Positions 19,009-29,462 are shown, numbered from the stretch's first letter. The stretch is 31,815 nucleotides of DNA from Paulinella micropora (GCA_009731375.1 BJOX01000342.1:152095-183909), one strand, 5' to 3'. Made by a program: numbers and translations. The notes: generated by a model not told the origin, from the sequence alone.

Positions 19009-20343
19009 TTTTTTAAACGTCAAACGAGGAATTCCTAGTAATTGCGTTAGACGTTGGTCCTGAACAGGAAGAATGCTAAAAATATGTAATTTTGATTTTG
19101 ATAGTTTTGCAACCCAATACACTTTCTATTCATCCGATGTACGTCCATACTTCTTTTTTTGACATCAAACGAAAAATTCATAGTAATTACGTTAGGCGTT
19201 TGTCCTGAACGCTAAAATGCCAAAAATCACATAATTTTCTTTTTCATAATTTTTCAAGCCAGTACACTTTCAATTCATCAAACATCACCTTCAAACGTAT
19301 TTTTTTTTTACCTCGAACGAGAAATTTCTAGTAATTGCGTTAGGCGTTTGTCCTGAACGCTAAAAATGCCAAAAATCACATAATTTTCTCTTTGATAATT
19401 TTTCAACCCAATACACTTTCTATTCATCAAATATCACCTTTAAACCTTTTTTTTTTTTTACCTCAAACGAGAAATTCCTAGTAATTGCGTTAGGCGTTTG
19501 TCCTGAACGCTGAAATGCCAAAAATCACATAATTTTATTTTTGATATTTTTCCAACCCATTACTCTTTCTTGCCATCAAATATCACCTTCATACGTTTTT
19601 TTTTTATCTCAAACGAGAAATTCCTAGTAATTACGTTAGGCGTTTGTCCTGAACGCTAAAATGCCAAAAATCACATAATTGTATTTTTGATAATTTTCCA
19701 ATCCAATACACTCCTTATTAATCAAATATTACCTTCATATGTATATTTTTGACCTCAAACGAGAAATTCATAGTAATTGCGTTGAGCGTTTGTCCTGAAC
19801 ACTAAAATGCCAAAAATCACATAATTTTACTTTTCATAATTTTCCAACCCAATACCCTGTCTATTTATCAAATATCACCTTCATACATATTTTTTGACGT
19901 CAAACGAGAAATTCCTAAAAATTGCGTTAGGCGTTTGTCCTGAACGCTAAAATGCAAAAAATTACGTAATTTTCTTTTTGATAATTTTTTCACCCAATAC
20001 GCGTTCTCTTCATCAAATATCGAGTAAAATGCAAAAAATCACATAATGTCACTTTTGATAATTTTTCCACCAATACTCATTCTCATCATCAAATATCACC
20101 TTCATATGTATTTTTTGACGTCAAACGAGAAATTCCTAGTAATTGCGTTAGGCGTTTGTCCTGAACGCTAAAATGCAAAAAATCACATAATTTCACTTTT
20201 CATAATTTTTCCAACCAATACTCATTCTCATCATCAAATATCACCTTCATATGTATTTTTTTGACGCCAGACGAGAAATTCATAGTAATTGCGTTAGGCG
20301 TTTGTCCTGAACGCTAAAATGCAAAAAAATCCAGGTAATTCCT
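19009..20343 (+). repeat. 146-bp satellite array S4
   Basis: About ten monomers. The CCTGAAC landmark recurs near 19050, 19205, 19354, 19503, 19652, 19793, 19938, 20160 and 20306, mostly 141-155 bases apart. One monomer near 20022 is truncated (ATCGAGTAAAATGC), and the two after it are near-duplicates. Confidence 0.9.
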
Positions 20344-20358
20344 GTGTTGGCATGCTCT

Positions 20359-20944
20359 CAGCTCAACGAGCTTTGTGTGTGCCAAACATGGCCTTCTAAC
20401 TCCTCCTGGTGCCCTAAAACGAGTAGTTTTGGGTGTAGTGCCGAAAGTCGAGTAAATGTAGGCATTCAGGACACTTTCCTAACGCAAATATTTGCATGAA
20501 TTTCGAAAACCCCATGTCATCGTCAGCGACGAGTCGGGGGCTTGCAGCTCTGCAAGTATGAGCTGCCAACTCCTCCTGGTGGCCACAAACCGTGCTTGGT
20601 CGTGGCCGGGTGCCGGTTCGCGCGGGTTAGTGGTGATGGGATGTGGTGTACACATGCAACTGTGCGGGCCGGAGGGGCCAGCAGCATGTGTATGTATGTA
20701 TGTGTGTGTGTGCCCGCTGCCTGCTGCGAGCGCGCTGCCCTCGTCCTCCTCCTCCTCCTCCTCCTCCTCTCCCTCCCCCCCGCACGTCGCACCTGGTCTG
20801 GTCTGCTGTGTATAGGACGGCTTCACGGCGCTGATCCTGGCCGGATTCAATGGGCACACGGCGACAGCGCAGGCGCTGCTGGCGGCCGGCGCCCACATCG
20901 AGGCCAAAAACAACGTAAGCAGGAGGGAGAGGGGAAGATGAGAG

Positions 20945-20977
<33 letters not shown>

Positions 20978-21255
20978 GAGCCAGAGCATGCTATGCGCAT
21001 ACTCGGGAAAGCTGTGGGAAGAACTGACGGTTTGTGGCCACCAGGAGGAGTTGGAGCTGATATTTGCAGGGCGTCAAGCCCCGGACTCGTCCTCGATGCT
21101 GAGGTGGTTTTTCCGGAATTCAAGCAAATATTTGCGTTAGGGGAGTGTCCTGACTGCCGAAATTCCTCGATTTCTGGCAACAGTCGCAACACGACTCGTT
21201 TGAGCCAACTAGAGGGAGTTCGAAGGGGATAGTTGGCCTACACAGAGCTTGCTGG
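20359..21255. repeat. Long inverted repeat around ankyrin exon, copy 3
   Basis: Left arm 20359-20591 pairs with right arm 21029-21255. The loop is the shortest with respect to its TG run. The right arm keeps the ancestral single-copy form GCTGAGGTGGTTTTTCCGGA where copy 1 has a palindrome. Confidence 0.85.
20816..20914 (+). CDS. Ankyrin-repeat exon (gene 2, second repeat)
   Basis: A 99-nt, phase-0 exon with DGFTALILAGFNGHTATAQ, then LLAAGAHIEAKNN, a full 33-residue ankyrin repeat. The acceptor is CTGTGTATAG after a TCC tract and the donor AAC|GTAAGC followed by G-runs. It joins PNK of 17332-17433 to give PNK|DGFTAL, the canonical register. It is the gene 2 counterpart of 4604-4702. Confidence 0.85.
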
Positions 21256-21381
21256 ATGGAAAGGTGAGGCACATATAATTTCAAGCAAATATGTGCGTTA
21301 GCCTCTGTCCTGAACGCTCGATTGCCCAAATGTGTCCGGGCCCGCAAAACAGAGAGACACTGCGCAAGAAAGGGAAACTCA

Positions 21382-21382
<1 letters not shown>

Positions 21383-21430
<48 letters not shown>

Positions 21431-21698
21431 CTATCTATCTATCTATCTATCTATCCATCCATCCATCCATCCATCTATCTATCTATCTATCTATCTATCT
21501 TTTCTTTTCTTTTTCTTTCTTCTATTTTCTCTTCTCTTCTCTTCTATTCTATTCTCTTCTCTTCCTCTTCCTCTTTCTCTTCCACTTCCACTTCTATTCT
21601 ATTCTATTCTATTCTATTGTATTATATTCTATTCTGTTCTATTCTGTTCTATTCTATTCTATTCTATTCTATCCATCCATCCCTGCTTTTGTTTATCA

Positions 21699-21729
<31 letters not shown>

Positions 21730-21909
21730 ATCTATCCATCTATCCATCCATCCATCTATCCATCTTTCTATCTGTTCTATTTTGTTCTATTCTGTTCTAT
21801 CTTTTCTATTCTATTTTATTCTATTTTATTCTATTTCATTCTACTATATTCTATTCTATTCTAATCTATTCTATTCTATTCTATTCTATCCATCCGTCCC
21901 TCCATTGTG

Positions 21910-21941
<32 letters not shown>

Positions 21942-21942
21942 C
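21383..21942. repeat. Composite higher-order microsatellite, block 4
   Basis: ATCT, CTTCT, ATTCT and ATCC arrays with the constant linkers, as in the other blocks. ATTCT units are partly converted to ATTTT and ACTAT variants near 21800-21850. No gene. Confidence 0.9.
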
Positions 21943-22063
21943 TTCAGACTGCATCAATCCAGGAATATGTGTCCACCTCCAGCTCGCTGCCCAGGTGCCT
22001 ATTGGCCATGGGGTGGAATGGATGCCTATGTCTTGGGATATGCAGAGCTGATAGATCAAACAT
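21943..22063 (+). mobile_element. Family A SINE-like element, copy 7
   Basis: Long form, close to copy 2 (CAATCCAGGAATATGTGTCC) and ending TGATAGATCAAACATATCT. Confidence 0.65.
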
Positions 22064-22111
22064 ATCTATCCATCAATCCATCCATCCATCCATCCATCCA
22101 TCTATCGATCC

Positions 22112-22180
<69 letters not shown>

Positions 22181-22265
22181 CCTACCTATCTATCTACCTA
22201 CCTATCTACCTACCTACCTACCTATTTATCTATCTATCTATCTATCTATTTATCTATTTATCTAT

Positions 22266-22302
<37 letters not shown>

Positions 22303-22303
22303 C
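22064..22303. repeat. ATCC/ATCT/ACCT array
   Basis: Expanded tail of family A copy 7, with (ACCT)n and ATTT variants. It also forms the 5' flank of copy 8. Confidence 0.95.
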
Positions 22304-22418
22304 TTCAGATTGCATAAATCCAGGACTATTTGTCCACCTCCAGCCCGCTGCCCAGGCGCCGATTGGCGACAGGGTGGAATGGATGCCTATGTCTTCGGAT
22401 ATGCAGAGCTGAAAGACC
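22304..22418 (+). mobile_element. Family A SINE-like element, copy 8
   Basis: Long form. The 3' end GCTGAAAGACCTACCTACC lacks the usual AACAT and runs straight into (ACCT)n, so here the tail unit is ACCT rather than ATCT. Confidence 0.6.
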
Positions 22419-22780
22419 TACCTACCTACCTACCTACCTATCTTCTATCTATTTATCTATCTATCTATCTATCTATCTGTCTATGTAACTTTTTGCGTTC
22501 TTTCTCTTCTCTTCTCTTCTCTTCTCTTATCTCTTCTCCTCTCCTTTCCTCTCCTCTTCTCTCCTCTCCTCTTCTCTCCTCTTCTCTCCTCTTCTCTCCT
22601 CTCCTCTCCTCTCCTCTTCTCTCCTCTTCTCTCCTCTTCTCTCCACTTCTCTCCACTTCTCTTCTCTTCTCTTCTCTTCTCCTCTCTCCTCTCCTCTTCT
22701 CTCCTCTTCTCTTCTCTTCTCTTCTCTCTTCTTCTCTCCTCTTCTCTCCTCTTCTCTTCTCTTCTCTTCTCTCTTCTCTT
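22419..22780. repeat. ACCT/ATCT array and 280-bp pyrimidine tract
   Basis: Short tetranucleotide arrays, then TGTAACTTTTTGCGTTCTTT and a CT-only tract of CTCTTCTCTC units. The order parallels 14590-15000 and 27880-28230. Confidence 0.9.
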
Positions 22781-22851
22781 TCCCATTCCCAACCCGCTAC
22801 CGAGTCGCCAACTGGCGGCGGGTTGGATATGCAGAGCTGATAGACCAAACA

Positions 22852-22852
<1 letters not shown>
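22781..22852 (+). mobile_element. Family A SINE-like element, copy 9 (internal deletion)
   Basis: Short form with CGCCAACTGGCGGCGGGTTG, but about 22 bases are missing: TTGGA...TTTGGATATG has collapsed to TTGGATATG. The deletion lies between two TTGGA direct repeats present in copy 4. Confidence 0.65.
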
Positions 22853-22897
<45 letters not shown>

Positions 22898-23005
22898 CTA
22901 TCTATCTATCTATCTATCTATCCATCCATCCATCCATCCATCTATCCATCCATCTATCTATCCATCTATCTATCTACCTATCTACCTACCTACCTGCCTA
23001 TCTAC

Positions 23006-23044
<39 letters not shown>
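22853..23044. repeat. ATCT/ATCC/ACCT array
   Basis: Array on the 5' side of the endonuclease-bearing element. It resembles the array on that element's 3' side, including the CTACCTACCTACCTGCCTAT variant at both ends. Confidence 0.95.
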
Positions 23045-23046
<2 letters not shown>

Positions 23047-23563
23047 AAACATAGAGGGCGAGCAGAAGCCTAAGGGACAGTCATTTCATCGACCATCCCT
23101 GCTTGACACTGCAAACGATTGGCAACTCCAAACCCAATACACCGGTTCTGAGCAAGCCTTTCCTGTCCACATTTGTGTCACTGACCTCCGCCCCGATATC
23201 GTTGTCTGGTCACTGTCTACCAAGATATGTATTCTGATCGAGCTAACGTGCCCGGTCGAGGAAAACATCCTTGACGCACGAGCCTACAAGACCAACCGAT
23301 ACAACAAGCTCAAATCTCAAATCGAGGACAACGGATGGACCTGCCACCTTCGACCAATCGAATGCGGGGCTCGCGGCATGGTATCGTTCTCTGTTCATCG
23401 ATGTTTCCGCGCCTTGGGTTTTTCCCATCCCCAATCCAAATCCCTTTGCTTCAAGCTATCCTCCTGCGTAGCTCGTTGCTCTTTTGCGATTTATCGCTCC
23501 TGTGCAGTCAAAAATTGGACTAATCTTCCTCTAGTCCGTATTGGTGACTGCATTCCATCATAG
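23045..23563 (+). pseudogene. Restriction-like endonuclease C-terminus (retroelement remnant)
   Basis: A single open frame without a start, ending TAG at 23561-23563. It contains RPDIVVWS...ILIELTCPVEENILDARAYK. The RPD triplet starts at 23189, and the acidic E of ELT is at 23240, so the spacing is R-P-D-x14-E. That matches the (R/K)PD-x(12-14)-(D/E) signature of the restriction-like endonuclease of R2, R4/Dong, NeSL and CRE-type LINEs. A downstream K-x3-Y, a conserved W and an ECGARG motif follow, as in related animal sequences I recall. The reverse transcriptase and the upstream CCHC motif are missing, so the copy is dead. Alternative: another PD-(D/E)XK nuclease carried by a different element. 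Confidence 0.6.
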
Positions 23564-23578
23564 CCGTCCAGTGTTGCA

Positions 23579-23646
23579 TAGCCCGGGCTAGGTCCCTGCG
23601 GGGGTTTAGGCCTCATACAATGTCATCATTGTAGCTTGCGCAAGCT
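23579..23646 (+). promoter_or_regulatory. Three stacked palindromes in retroelement 3' UTR
   Basis: TAGCCCGGGCTA (23579-23590), ACAATG-TCAT-CATTGT (23617-23632) and AGCTTGCGCAAGCT (23633-23646) lie within 70 bases after the stop codon. The last two abut. In non-LTR elements 3' UTR structure can be recognised by the reverse transcriptase; here that role is inferred. Confidence 0.45.
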
Positions 23647-23870
23647 TACGGTGCTCAAAACACTTGGACTAACGGCTTCCTTTTCTTTCTCTTCTTCCTT
23701 ATCCTCCCACTCTCCATTCCTAGATTGCCTTTTTCTTCAACGTCCTTCCTCCTCTTCTTTTTCCAGAACACAGTCTACCCGTGATTCCCATCCCGGACAC
23801 ATGCACAGTACACAAATTATTGTTTGATGTGAAACTGCGTTCCTTTGCAAGGACTACATTCCTTTGCGAC

Positions 23871-23996
23871 ATCTCATCTACTATCTATCTATCTATCTAT
23901 CCATCCATCTATCCATCCATCCATCCATCCATCTATCCATCCATCTATCTATCCATCTATCTATCTACCTATCTACCTACCTACCTGCCTATCTAC

Positions 23997-24039
<43 letters not shown>

Positions 24040-24097
24040 ATCTATCTTATCTATCTTATCTATCTATCTATCTATCTATCTATCTGTCTATCTGTCT
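23871..24097. repeat. ATCC/ACCT/ATCT array
   Basis: Tail array of the endonuclease element, ending TGTCTATCTGTCTGGTTAG at the next GTAAGT-rich block. Confidence 0.95.
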
Positions 24098-24311
24098 GGT
24101 TAGTAGTAAACAGCGAGTAGTAATTGATAAACAAGTAAGTAAGATAAGTAAGTAAGTAAGTAAGTAAGAAGTAAGTAGTAAGCGGTTTGTAGTGTGGTAA
24201 GTAGTAAGTAGTGAGTGATAAGTTATAAGTGACAAAAACACAGTAGTGAATAGTAAGCTGTAAGCAAGCAAACAAGCAAGTAAGTAAATAAGTCAGTACG
24301 TAAGTAAGTAA
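24098..24311 (+). repeat. GTAAGT-rich block, copy 5
   Basis: Starts GGTTAGTAGTAAACAGCGAG and ends GTAAGTAAGTAATATCT. Very close to copy 3. Marks the start of cassette 4. Confidence 0.85.
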
Positions 24312-24342
<31 letters not shown>

Positions 24343-24343
24343 T

Positions 24344-24374
<31 letters not shown>

Positions 24375-24400
24375 CTATCTATCTATCTATTCATCTATTC

Positions 24401-24436
<36 letters not shown>

Positions 24437-24522
24437 GTTCATCTATCTATCTATCTATCTATCTATGTAAGTAAGTAATATCTATCTATCTATCTATCTA
24501 TCTATCCATCTATCTATCTATC

Positions 24523-24553
<31 letters not shown>

Positions 24554-24563
24554 CTATCTATTC

Positions 24564-24602
<39 letters not shown>

Positions 24603-24883
24603 ATATATCTATCTATCTATCTATCCATATAGCTATCTATCTATCCGTCCATCTATCCATCTATCCATCTATTCATCTATCCGTCTATCTATCCGTCTAT
24701 CCATCTATCTATCCATCTATCTATCTATCTATCTATCTGTCTATCTATCTATCTATCTATCCATCTATTCATCTATCCGTCTATCCATCCGTCTATCTAT
24801 CCATCTATCTATCCATCTATCCATCTATCCATCTATCTATCTATCTATCTGCTACCTACCTATCTACCTACCTTTCTTTATGT
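24312..24883. repeat. ATCT array with ATCCGTCT variants
   Basis: Long tetranucleotide array. A short GTAAGTAAGTAATATCT duplicate of the block end recurs at about 24467, showing a local tandem duplication. No family B insert is present here, unlike cassettes 1 and 2. Confidence 0.95.
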
Positions 24884-24928
24884 AGGGGAAAAGTGGGGAT
24901 GATTCACATTTGTGCACATGTCTATATG

Positions 24929-24964
<36 letters not shown>

Positions 24965-24965
24965 C
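24884..24965 (+). repeat. Cassette linker and (TATATG)n run
   Basis: Contains GATTCACATTTGTGCACATG and a short TATATG array ending TACCCTTTATTGTCC at the satellite edge. Confidence 0.8.
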
Positions 24966-25815
24966 CCTTTATTGTCCTGAACGCTGAAATGCAAAAAATC
25001 ACATAATTTTCATTTTGATGATTTTTTCAACCCAATACACTTTCTATTCATCAAATATCACGTCCACACTCCTTTTTTTTGACGTCAAACGAGAAGTTCA
25101 TAGGAATTGCGTTAGGAGTTTGCCCTGAACGCTAAAATGCCAAAAATAACATAATTTGTATTTGATGATTTTCTAATCCAATACACTTTTTATTCATCAG
25201 AGATCACCTTCATATTGCTTTTTTTTGAACGTCAAACGAGGAATTCCTAGTAATTGCGTTAGGCGTTTGTCCTGAACAGGAAAAATGCTACAAATATGTA
25301 ATTTTGATTTTGATAGTTTTGCAACCCAATACACTTTCTATTCATCCGATGTCACGTCCATACTTCTTTTTTTGACATCAAACGAAAAATTCCTAGTAAT
25401 TGTGTTAGGCGTTTGTCCTGAACAGGAAAATACCAAACTGGCATAAAAATTAGATAAATTGTTAATCCAATACATTTTCTATTAATCAAGTATCACCTTC
25501 AAACGTATTTTTTGACGTCACACGAAAAATTTCTTTTAATTGCGCTAGGCGTTTGTCCTCAACGCTAATATGCAAAAAAATCACATAATTTTCTTTTTCA
25601 TAATTTTTCAACCCAGTACATTTTCTTTTCATCAAACATCACCTTCAAACGCATTTTTTTTTTTTACCTCAAACGAGAAATTTCTAGTAATTGCGTTAGG
25701 CGTTTGTCCTGAACGCTAGAAATGCCAAAAATCACATAATTTTCTCTTTGATAATTTTCAACCCAATACACTTTCTATTCATCAAATATCACCTTTAAAC
25801 CTTTTTTTTTTTACC
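24966..25815 (+). repeat. 146-bp satellite array S5
   Basis: Six monomers, with the CCTGAACGCT/AACAGG landmark near 24977, 25124, 25273, 25419, 25558 and 25705. The array stops abruptly in a poly-T stretch (25802-25812), and ACCATGCTCTCAGCTC of the left arm follows. It is therefore shorter at the exon side than S1, S2 and S4. Confidence 0.9.
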
Positions 25816-25822
25816 ATGCTCT

Positions 25823-26167
25823 CAGCTCAACGAGCTTTGTGTGTGCCAAACATGGCCTTCTAACTCCTCCTGGTGCCCTCAAACGAGTAGTTTTAGGGTG
25901 TAGTGCCGAAAGTCGAGGAAATTTAGGTATTCAAAACACTTTCCTAACGCAAATATTTGCATGAATTTCGAAAAACCTATGTCATCGTCAGCGACGAGTC
26001 GGGGGCTCGGAGCTCTGCAAGTATGAGCTGCCAACTCCTCCTGGTGGCCACAAACCATGCTTGGTCGTGGCCGGGTGCCGGTTCGCGCGGGTTGGTGGTG
26101 ATGGGATGTGGTGTACAGATGCAACTGTGCGGGCCGGAGGTGCCAGCTGCGTGTTGTGTGTGTGTGT

Positions 26168-26198
<31 letters not shown>

Positions 26199-26726
26199 CC
26201 CGCTGCCTGCTGCGAGCGCGCTGCCCTCCTCCTCCTCCTCTCCCTCCCCCCCGCACGTCGCGACTGGTCTGGTCTGCTGTGTATAGAGCGGCTGGACGGC
26301 GCTGCACCTGGCCGGACTCAATGGGCACACGGCGACAGCGCAGGCGCTGCTGGCGGCCGGCGCCCACATCGAGGCCAAAGACAACGTAAGCAGGAGGGAG
26401 AGGGGAAAGAGGGGAAGATGAGAGATAGAGAGAGAGAAAGAGAGAGTGAGCCAGAGCATGCCATGCGCATACTCGGGAAAGCTGTGGGAAGAACTGACGG
26501 TTTGTGGCCACCAGGAGGATTTGGGAGCTGATACTTGCAGGGCGTCAAGCCCCAGACTCGTCCTCGACGCTGAGGTGGTTTTTTCGCATTTCAAGCAAAT
26601 ATTTGCGTTAGGGGAGTGTCCTGACCGCCGAAATTCCTCGATTTCTGGCAACAGTCGCAACATGACTCGTTTGAGCACACTAGAGGGAGTTAGAAGGTGA
26701 TAGTTGGCCAGCACAGAGCTTGCTGG
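25823..26726. repeat. Long inverted repeat around ankyrin exon, copy 4
   Basis: Left arm 25823-26056 pairs with right arm 26489-26726. The loop has the longest TG run and the shortest TCC tract (about five units by my count). Confidence 0.85.
26287..26385 (+). CDS. Ankyrin-repeat exon (gene 2, third repeat)
   Basis: A 99-nt, phase-0 exon with SGWTALHLAGLNGHTATAQ, then LLAAGAHIEAKDN. It is the closest of the four to a textbook ankyrin consensus (G-x-TALHLA, NGH, LLxxGA). The acceptor is CTGTGTATAG and the donor AAC|GTAAGC. It joins KNN of 20816-20914 and YGSTALDLA of 28805-28975 in register. Confidence 0.85.
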
Positions 26727-26851
26727 ATGGAAAAGGTGAGGCACATATGATTTCAAGCAAATATGTGCGTTAGCCTCTGTCCTGAACGCTCGATTGCCCA
26801 AATATGCCCGGGCCCTCAAAACAGAGACCCTGCGCAACAAAGGAAATCTCA

Positions 26852-26852
<1 letters not shown>

Positions 26853-26919
<67 letters not shown>

Positions 26920-26981
26920 CATCTATCCATCTATCTATCTATCCATCTATCGATCTATCCATCTATCGATCTATCCATCTG

Positions 26982-27023
<42 letters not shown>

Positions 27024-27055
27024 ATCTATCTATCTTATCTATTTATCCATCGGTC

Positions 27056-27088
<33 letters not shown>

Positions 27089-27395
27089 TTCTCTTCTTCT
27101 ATTGTATGTTCCCATCTATTCTCTTTTTCTTTTTTCTTCTCTTCTCTCATATTCTCTTCTTCTTCCTCTTCGTCTTTCATTTCCTCTTCTATTCTATTCT
27201 ATTCTATTCTATCCATCCATCCTTCCTTTTGTTTATCTATCTATCTATCTATCTATCTATCCATCTATCCATCTATCTATCTATCTATCTATCTGTTCTA
27301 TTCTGTTCTGTTCTATTCTATTCTATTCTATTCTATGCTGTTCTGTTCTATTCTGTTCTATTCTATTCTATTCTATCCATCCATCCCTCCTTTGT

Positions 27396-27435
<40 letters not shown>

Positions 27436-27600
27436 GTGTATGTATCTATCCATCCATCCATTCCATCAATTTTTTCTATCTATCTGTTCTATTCTGTTCT
27501 ATTCTATATTCTATTCTATATTCTATTCTATTCTATTCTATTGTATCCATCCGTCCCTCCTTGTGTATCTATCTAATATGATTCTATCTATCTATCTATC

Positions 27601-27631
<31 letters not shown>

Positions 27632-27667
27632 CTAGCTATCTATCTATCTATCTATCTATCCATCTAT
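26853..27667. repeat. Composite higher-order microsatellite, block 5
   Basis: ATCT arrays with ATCG variants near 26940-26970, then three super-units of the CTTCT/ATTCT/linker/ATCT order, ending in ATCT that leads into family A copy 10. No gene. Confidence 0.9.
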
Positions 27668-27786
27668 CAGACTGCATAAATCCAAGACTATGTGTCCACC
27701 TCCAGCCCGCTGCCCAGGCGCTGATTGGCGACGGGTTGGAATGGATGCCTATGTCTTCGGATATGCAGAGCTGTTAGACCAAACAT
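27668..27786 (+). mobile_element. Family A SINE-like element, copy 10
   Basis: Long form, with CAGACTGCATAAATCCAAGA at the 5' end and GCTGTTAGACCAAACATATC at the 3' end. Same position relative to the terminal exon as copy 5. Confidence 0.65.
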
Positions 27787-27842
27787 ATCTATCAATCCAT
27801 CCATCCATCCATTCATCCATCCATCCATCCATCTATCTATCC

Positions 27843-27875
<33 letters not shown>

Positions 27876-27904
27876 CCTACCTACCTACCTACCTACCTAC
27901 CTAC

Positions 27905-27940
<36 letters not shown>

Positions 27941-28230
27941 GTACCTATCTATCTGTCTATCTATCTATTTATGTAACGGTTTGCTTTCTTTTTATTTTCT
28001 CCTCTCTTCTCTTCTCTCCTCTCCTCTCCTCCTCCTCTCCTCTCCTCTCCTCTCTTCTCTTCTCTTCTCTCCTCTCCTCTCTCCTCTCCTCTCTCCTCTC
28101 CTCTCTCCTCTCCTCTCTCCTCTCCTCTCCTCTCCTCTTCTCTCCTCTCCTCTCCTCTCCTCTTCTCATCTCTTCTCATCTCTTCTCTTCTCTTCTCTTC
28201 TCTCCTCTCCTCTTCTCTTCTCTTCTCTCT
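27787..28230. repeat. ATCC/ATCT/ACCT array and 230-bp pyrimidine tract
   Basis: Same order as 14437-15000, including TGTAACGGTTTGCTTTCTTT at the array/pyrimidine junction and a CTCATCTCTT sub-repeat. Confidence 0.9.
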
Positions 28231-28321
28231 TGCCCATTCCCAGCCCGCTACCCAGTTGCCGTGGCGGCGGGTTGGAATGGATGCCTATGTCTTTGGATAT
28301 GCAGAGCTGATAGACCAAACA

Positions 28322-28322
<1 letters not shown>
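28231..28322 (+). mobile_element. Family A SINE-like element, copy 11
   Basis: Short form from a CTTCT tract, core GCCGTGGCGGCGGGTTGGAA, with the standard 3' end into (ATCT)n. Confidence 0.65.
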
Positions 28323-28354
<32 letters not shown>

Positions 28355-28472
28355 GTCTATCTATCTGTCTATCTACCTACCTACCTACCAACCTACCTAC
28401 CTACCTACCTACCAACCTACCTACCTACCTTTCTATCCATCTATCTATATCTATCTATCTATCTATCTATGT
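28323..28472. repeat. ATCT/ACCT array
   Basis: Includes two copies of an ACCTACCAACCTACCTACC segment. Confidence 0.95.
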
Positions 28473-28521
28473 GGAATGGATGCCTATGTCTTCGGATATG
28501 CAGAGCTGATAGACCAAACAT
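28473..28521 (+). mobile_element. Family A SINE-like element, copy 12 (5'-truncated)
   Basis: Only the last 49 bases remain, from GGAATGGATGCCTATGTCTT to GACCAAACAT, placed directly inside an ATCT array. It has no equivalent in gene 1 near 15150, so it is a recent insertion or a local duplication. Confidence 0.65.
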
Positions 28522-28570
28522 ATCTATCTATGTATCTATCTATCTATCTATCTATCCATCTATCTGTCTG

Positions 28571-28621
<51 letters not shown>

Positions 28622-28648
28622 ATCTATTGTTCATCTACCTATCTATCC

Positions 28649-28692
<44 letters not shown>

Positions 28693-28713
28693 GTCTGTCT
28701 GTCTATCTATCTA
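28522..28713. repeat. ATCT/CTTT/GTCT array
   Basis: Includes a (CTTT)n run and one CTATTGTTCATCTACCTATC interruption, as at 15310-15490. Confidence 0.95.
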
Positions 28714-28804
28714 TGTTGCTGCTGTGTTCTTGCCTGTTTCGCGCGCGCGCAGAGTGTGCAGCACACAGCTCGGCGGCTGCATCATGTGTGCTGTGTATGT
28801 GCAG

Positions 28805-28975
28805 TACGGAAGCACTGCCCTTGACCTCGCGCGCTTCATTTATAAGCCGGAAACCATTAAGCTGCTAGAGGAGGCGGCGAAGGTCACTGCTGCCTGCGCT
28901 GCGCTCTGCCGTCTCTGCCAACACATGCCCTGCCACAGCACAGATAGCACACAGCGAAAGGAAACATTTCTGTAA
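28805..28975 (+). CDS. Terminal ankyrin exon with Cys-rich tail (gene 2)
   Basis: After CTGTGTATGTGCAG the exon reads [19 protein letters not shown], then LLEEAAK, a full-length C-terminal capping repeat. A Cys-rich tail follows (C-x3-C-x2-C-x4-CH) and TAA at 28973-28975, 56 residues in all. Phase 0 with the DN end of 26287-26385. It keeps the RFIYKPETI segment that gene 1 has lost. The upstream tract is GC-rich, with a GCGCGCGCGC run rather than a clean polypyrimidine tract, so the acceptor is the least certain point. Confidence 0.65.
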   Translation, partial: YGSTALDLARFIYKPETIKLLEEAAKVTAACAALCRLCQHMPCHSTDSTQRKETFL

Positions 28976-28976
28976 A

Positions 28977-29400
28977 AGAGGAGAGCGAGAGAGAGAGCGA
29001 GAGAGAGAGCGAGAGAGAGAGAGAGAGAGAGAGAGAGCATGAACATACACATACGTATACACCACATATATATGCATGTGTATGTACGTACCTACGTACG
29101 TATGTATGTATGTATGCATGTATGTATGTATGTATGTATGTATGTACGTATGTATGTATGTATGTATGTATGTATCATTTTATGTATGTATGAATGTATG
29201 TATGAATGTACATTGTACGTATCATTGTATCTTATATGTGTGCATATTGTGTGTATGTACGTATGTACACATAACTACACACATACACACATACACGCGT
29301 ACATACATACATACATACATATATGCATACATACATACATGCATACATACATACATACATACATACATGTGCACATACATATGTTGGATAAAGAATAATA
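28977..29400. repeat. (GA)n, then (ATGT)n facing (ACAT)n, copy 2
   Basis: Duplicate of 15751-16140, with array lengths changed. GA units are interrupted by GC (GAGAGCGAGAGA). Complementary (GTAT)n and (ATAC)n arrays face each other about 70 bases apart. Confidence 0.9.
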
Positions 29401-29462
29401 TAATACACACGCTGTCATACACGCACACAAACACACACACACACTCACACCCACACACACCG

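Larger units (their letters stand above)
23045..23870 (+). mobile_element. 5'-truncated non-LTR retroelement with endonuclease end
   Basis: An 826-bp insert set between two ATCT-type arrays. It holds the last ~172 codons of a polyprotein-like frame, a stop, and a ~300-base 3' region with stacked palindromes and a CTTTCTCTTCTTCC-rich part. It ends CTTTGCGACATCTCATCTAC. The end resembles family C (AGTCGATATCTCATCTATC). No other copy of the coding part is in the window. The variant-rich arrays on both sides look alike, which may represent a duplicated target. Confidence 0.65.

Noticed and set aside
23086-23434. Two reverse-strand frames over the endonuclease remnant
   Set aside because: Shadows of the forward frame, which carries the RPD-x14-ELT motif.
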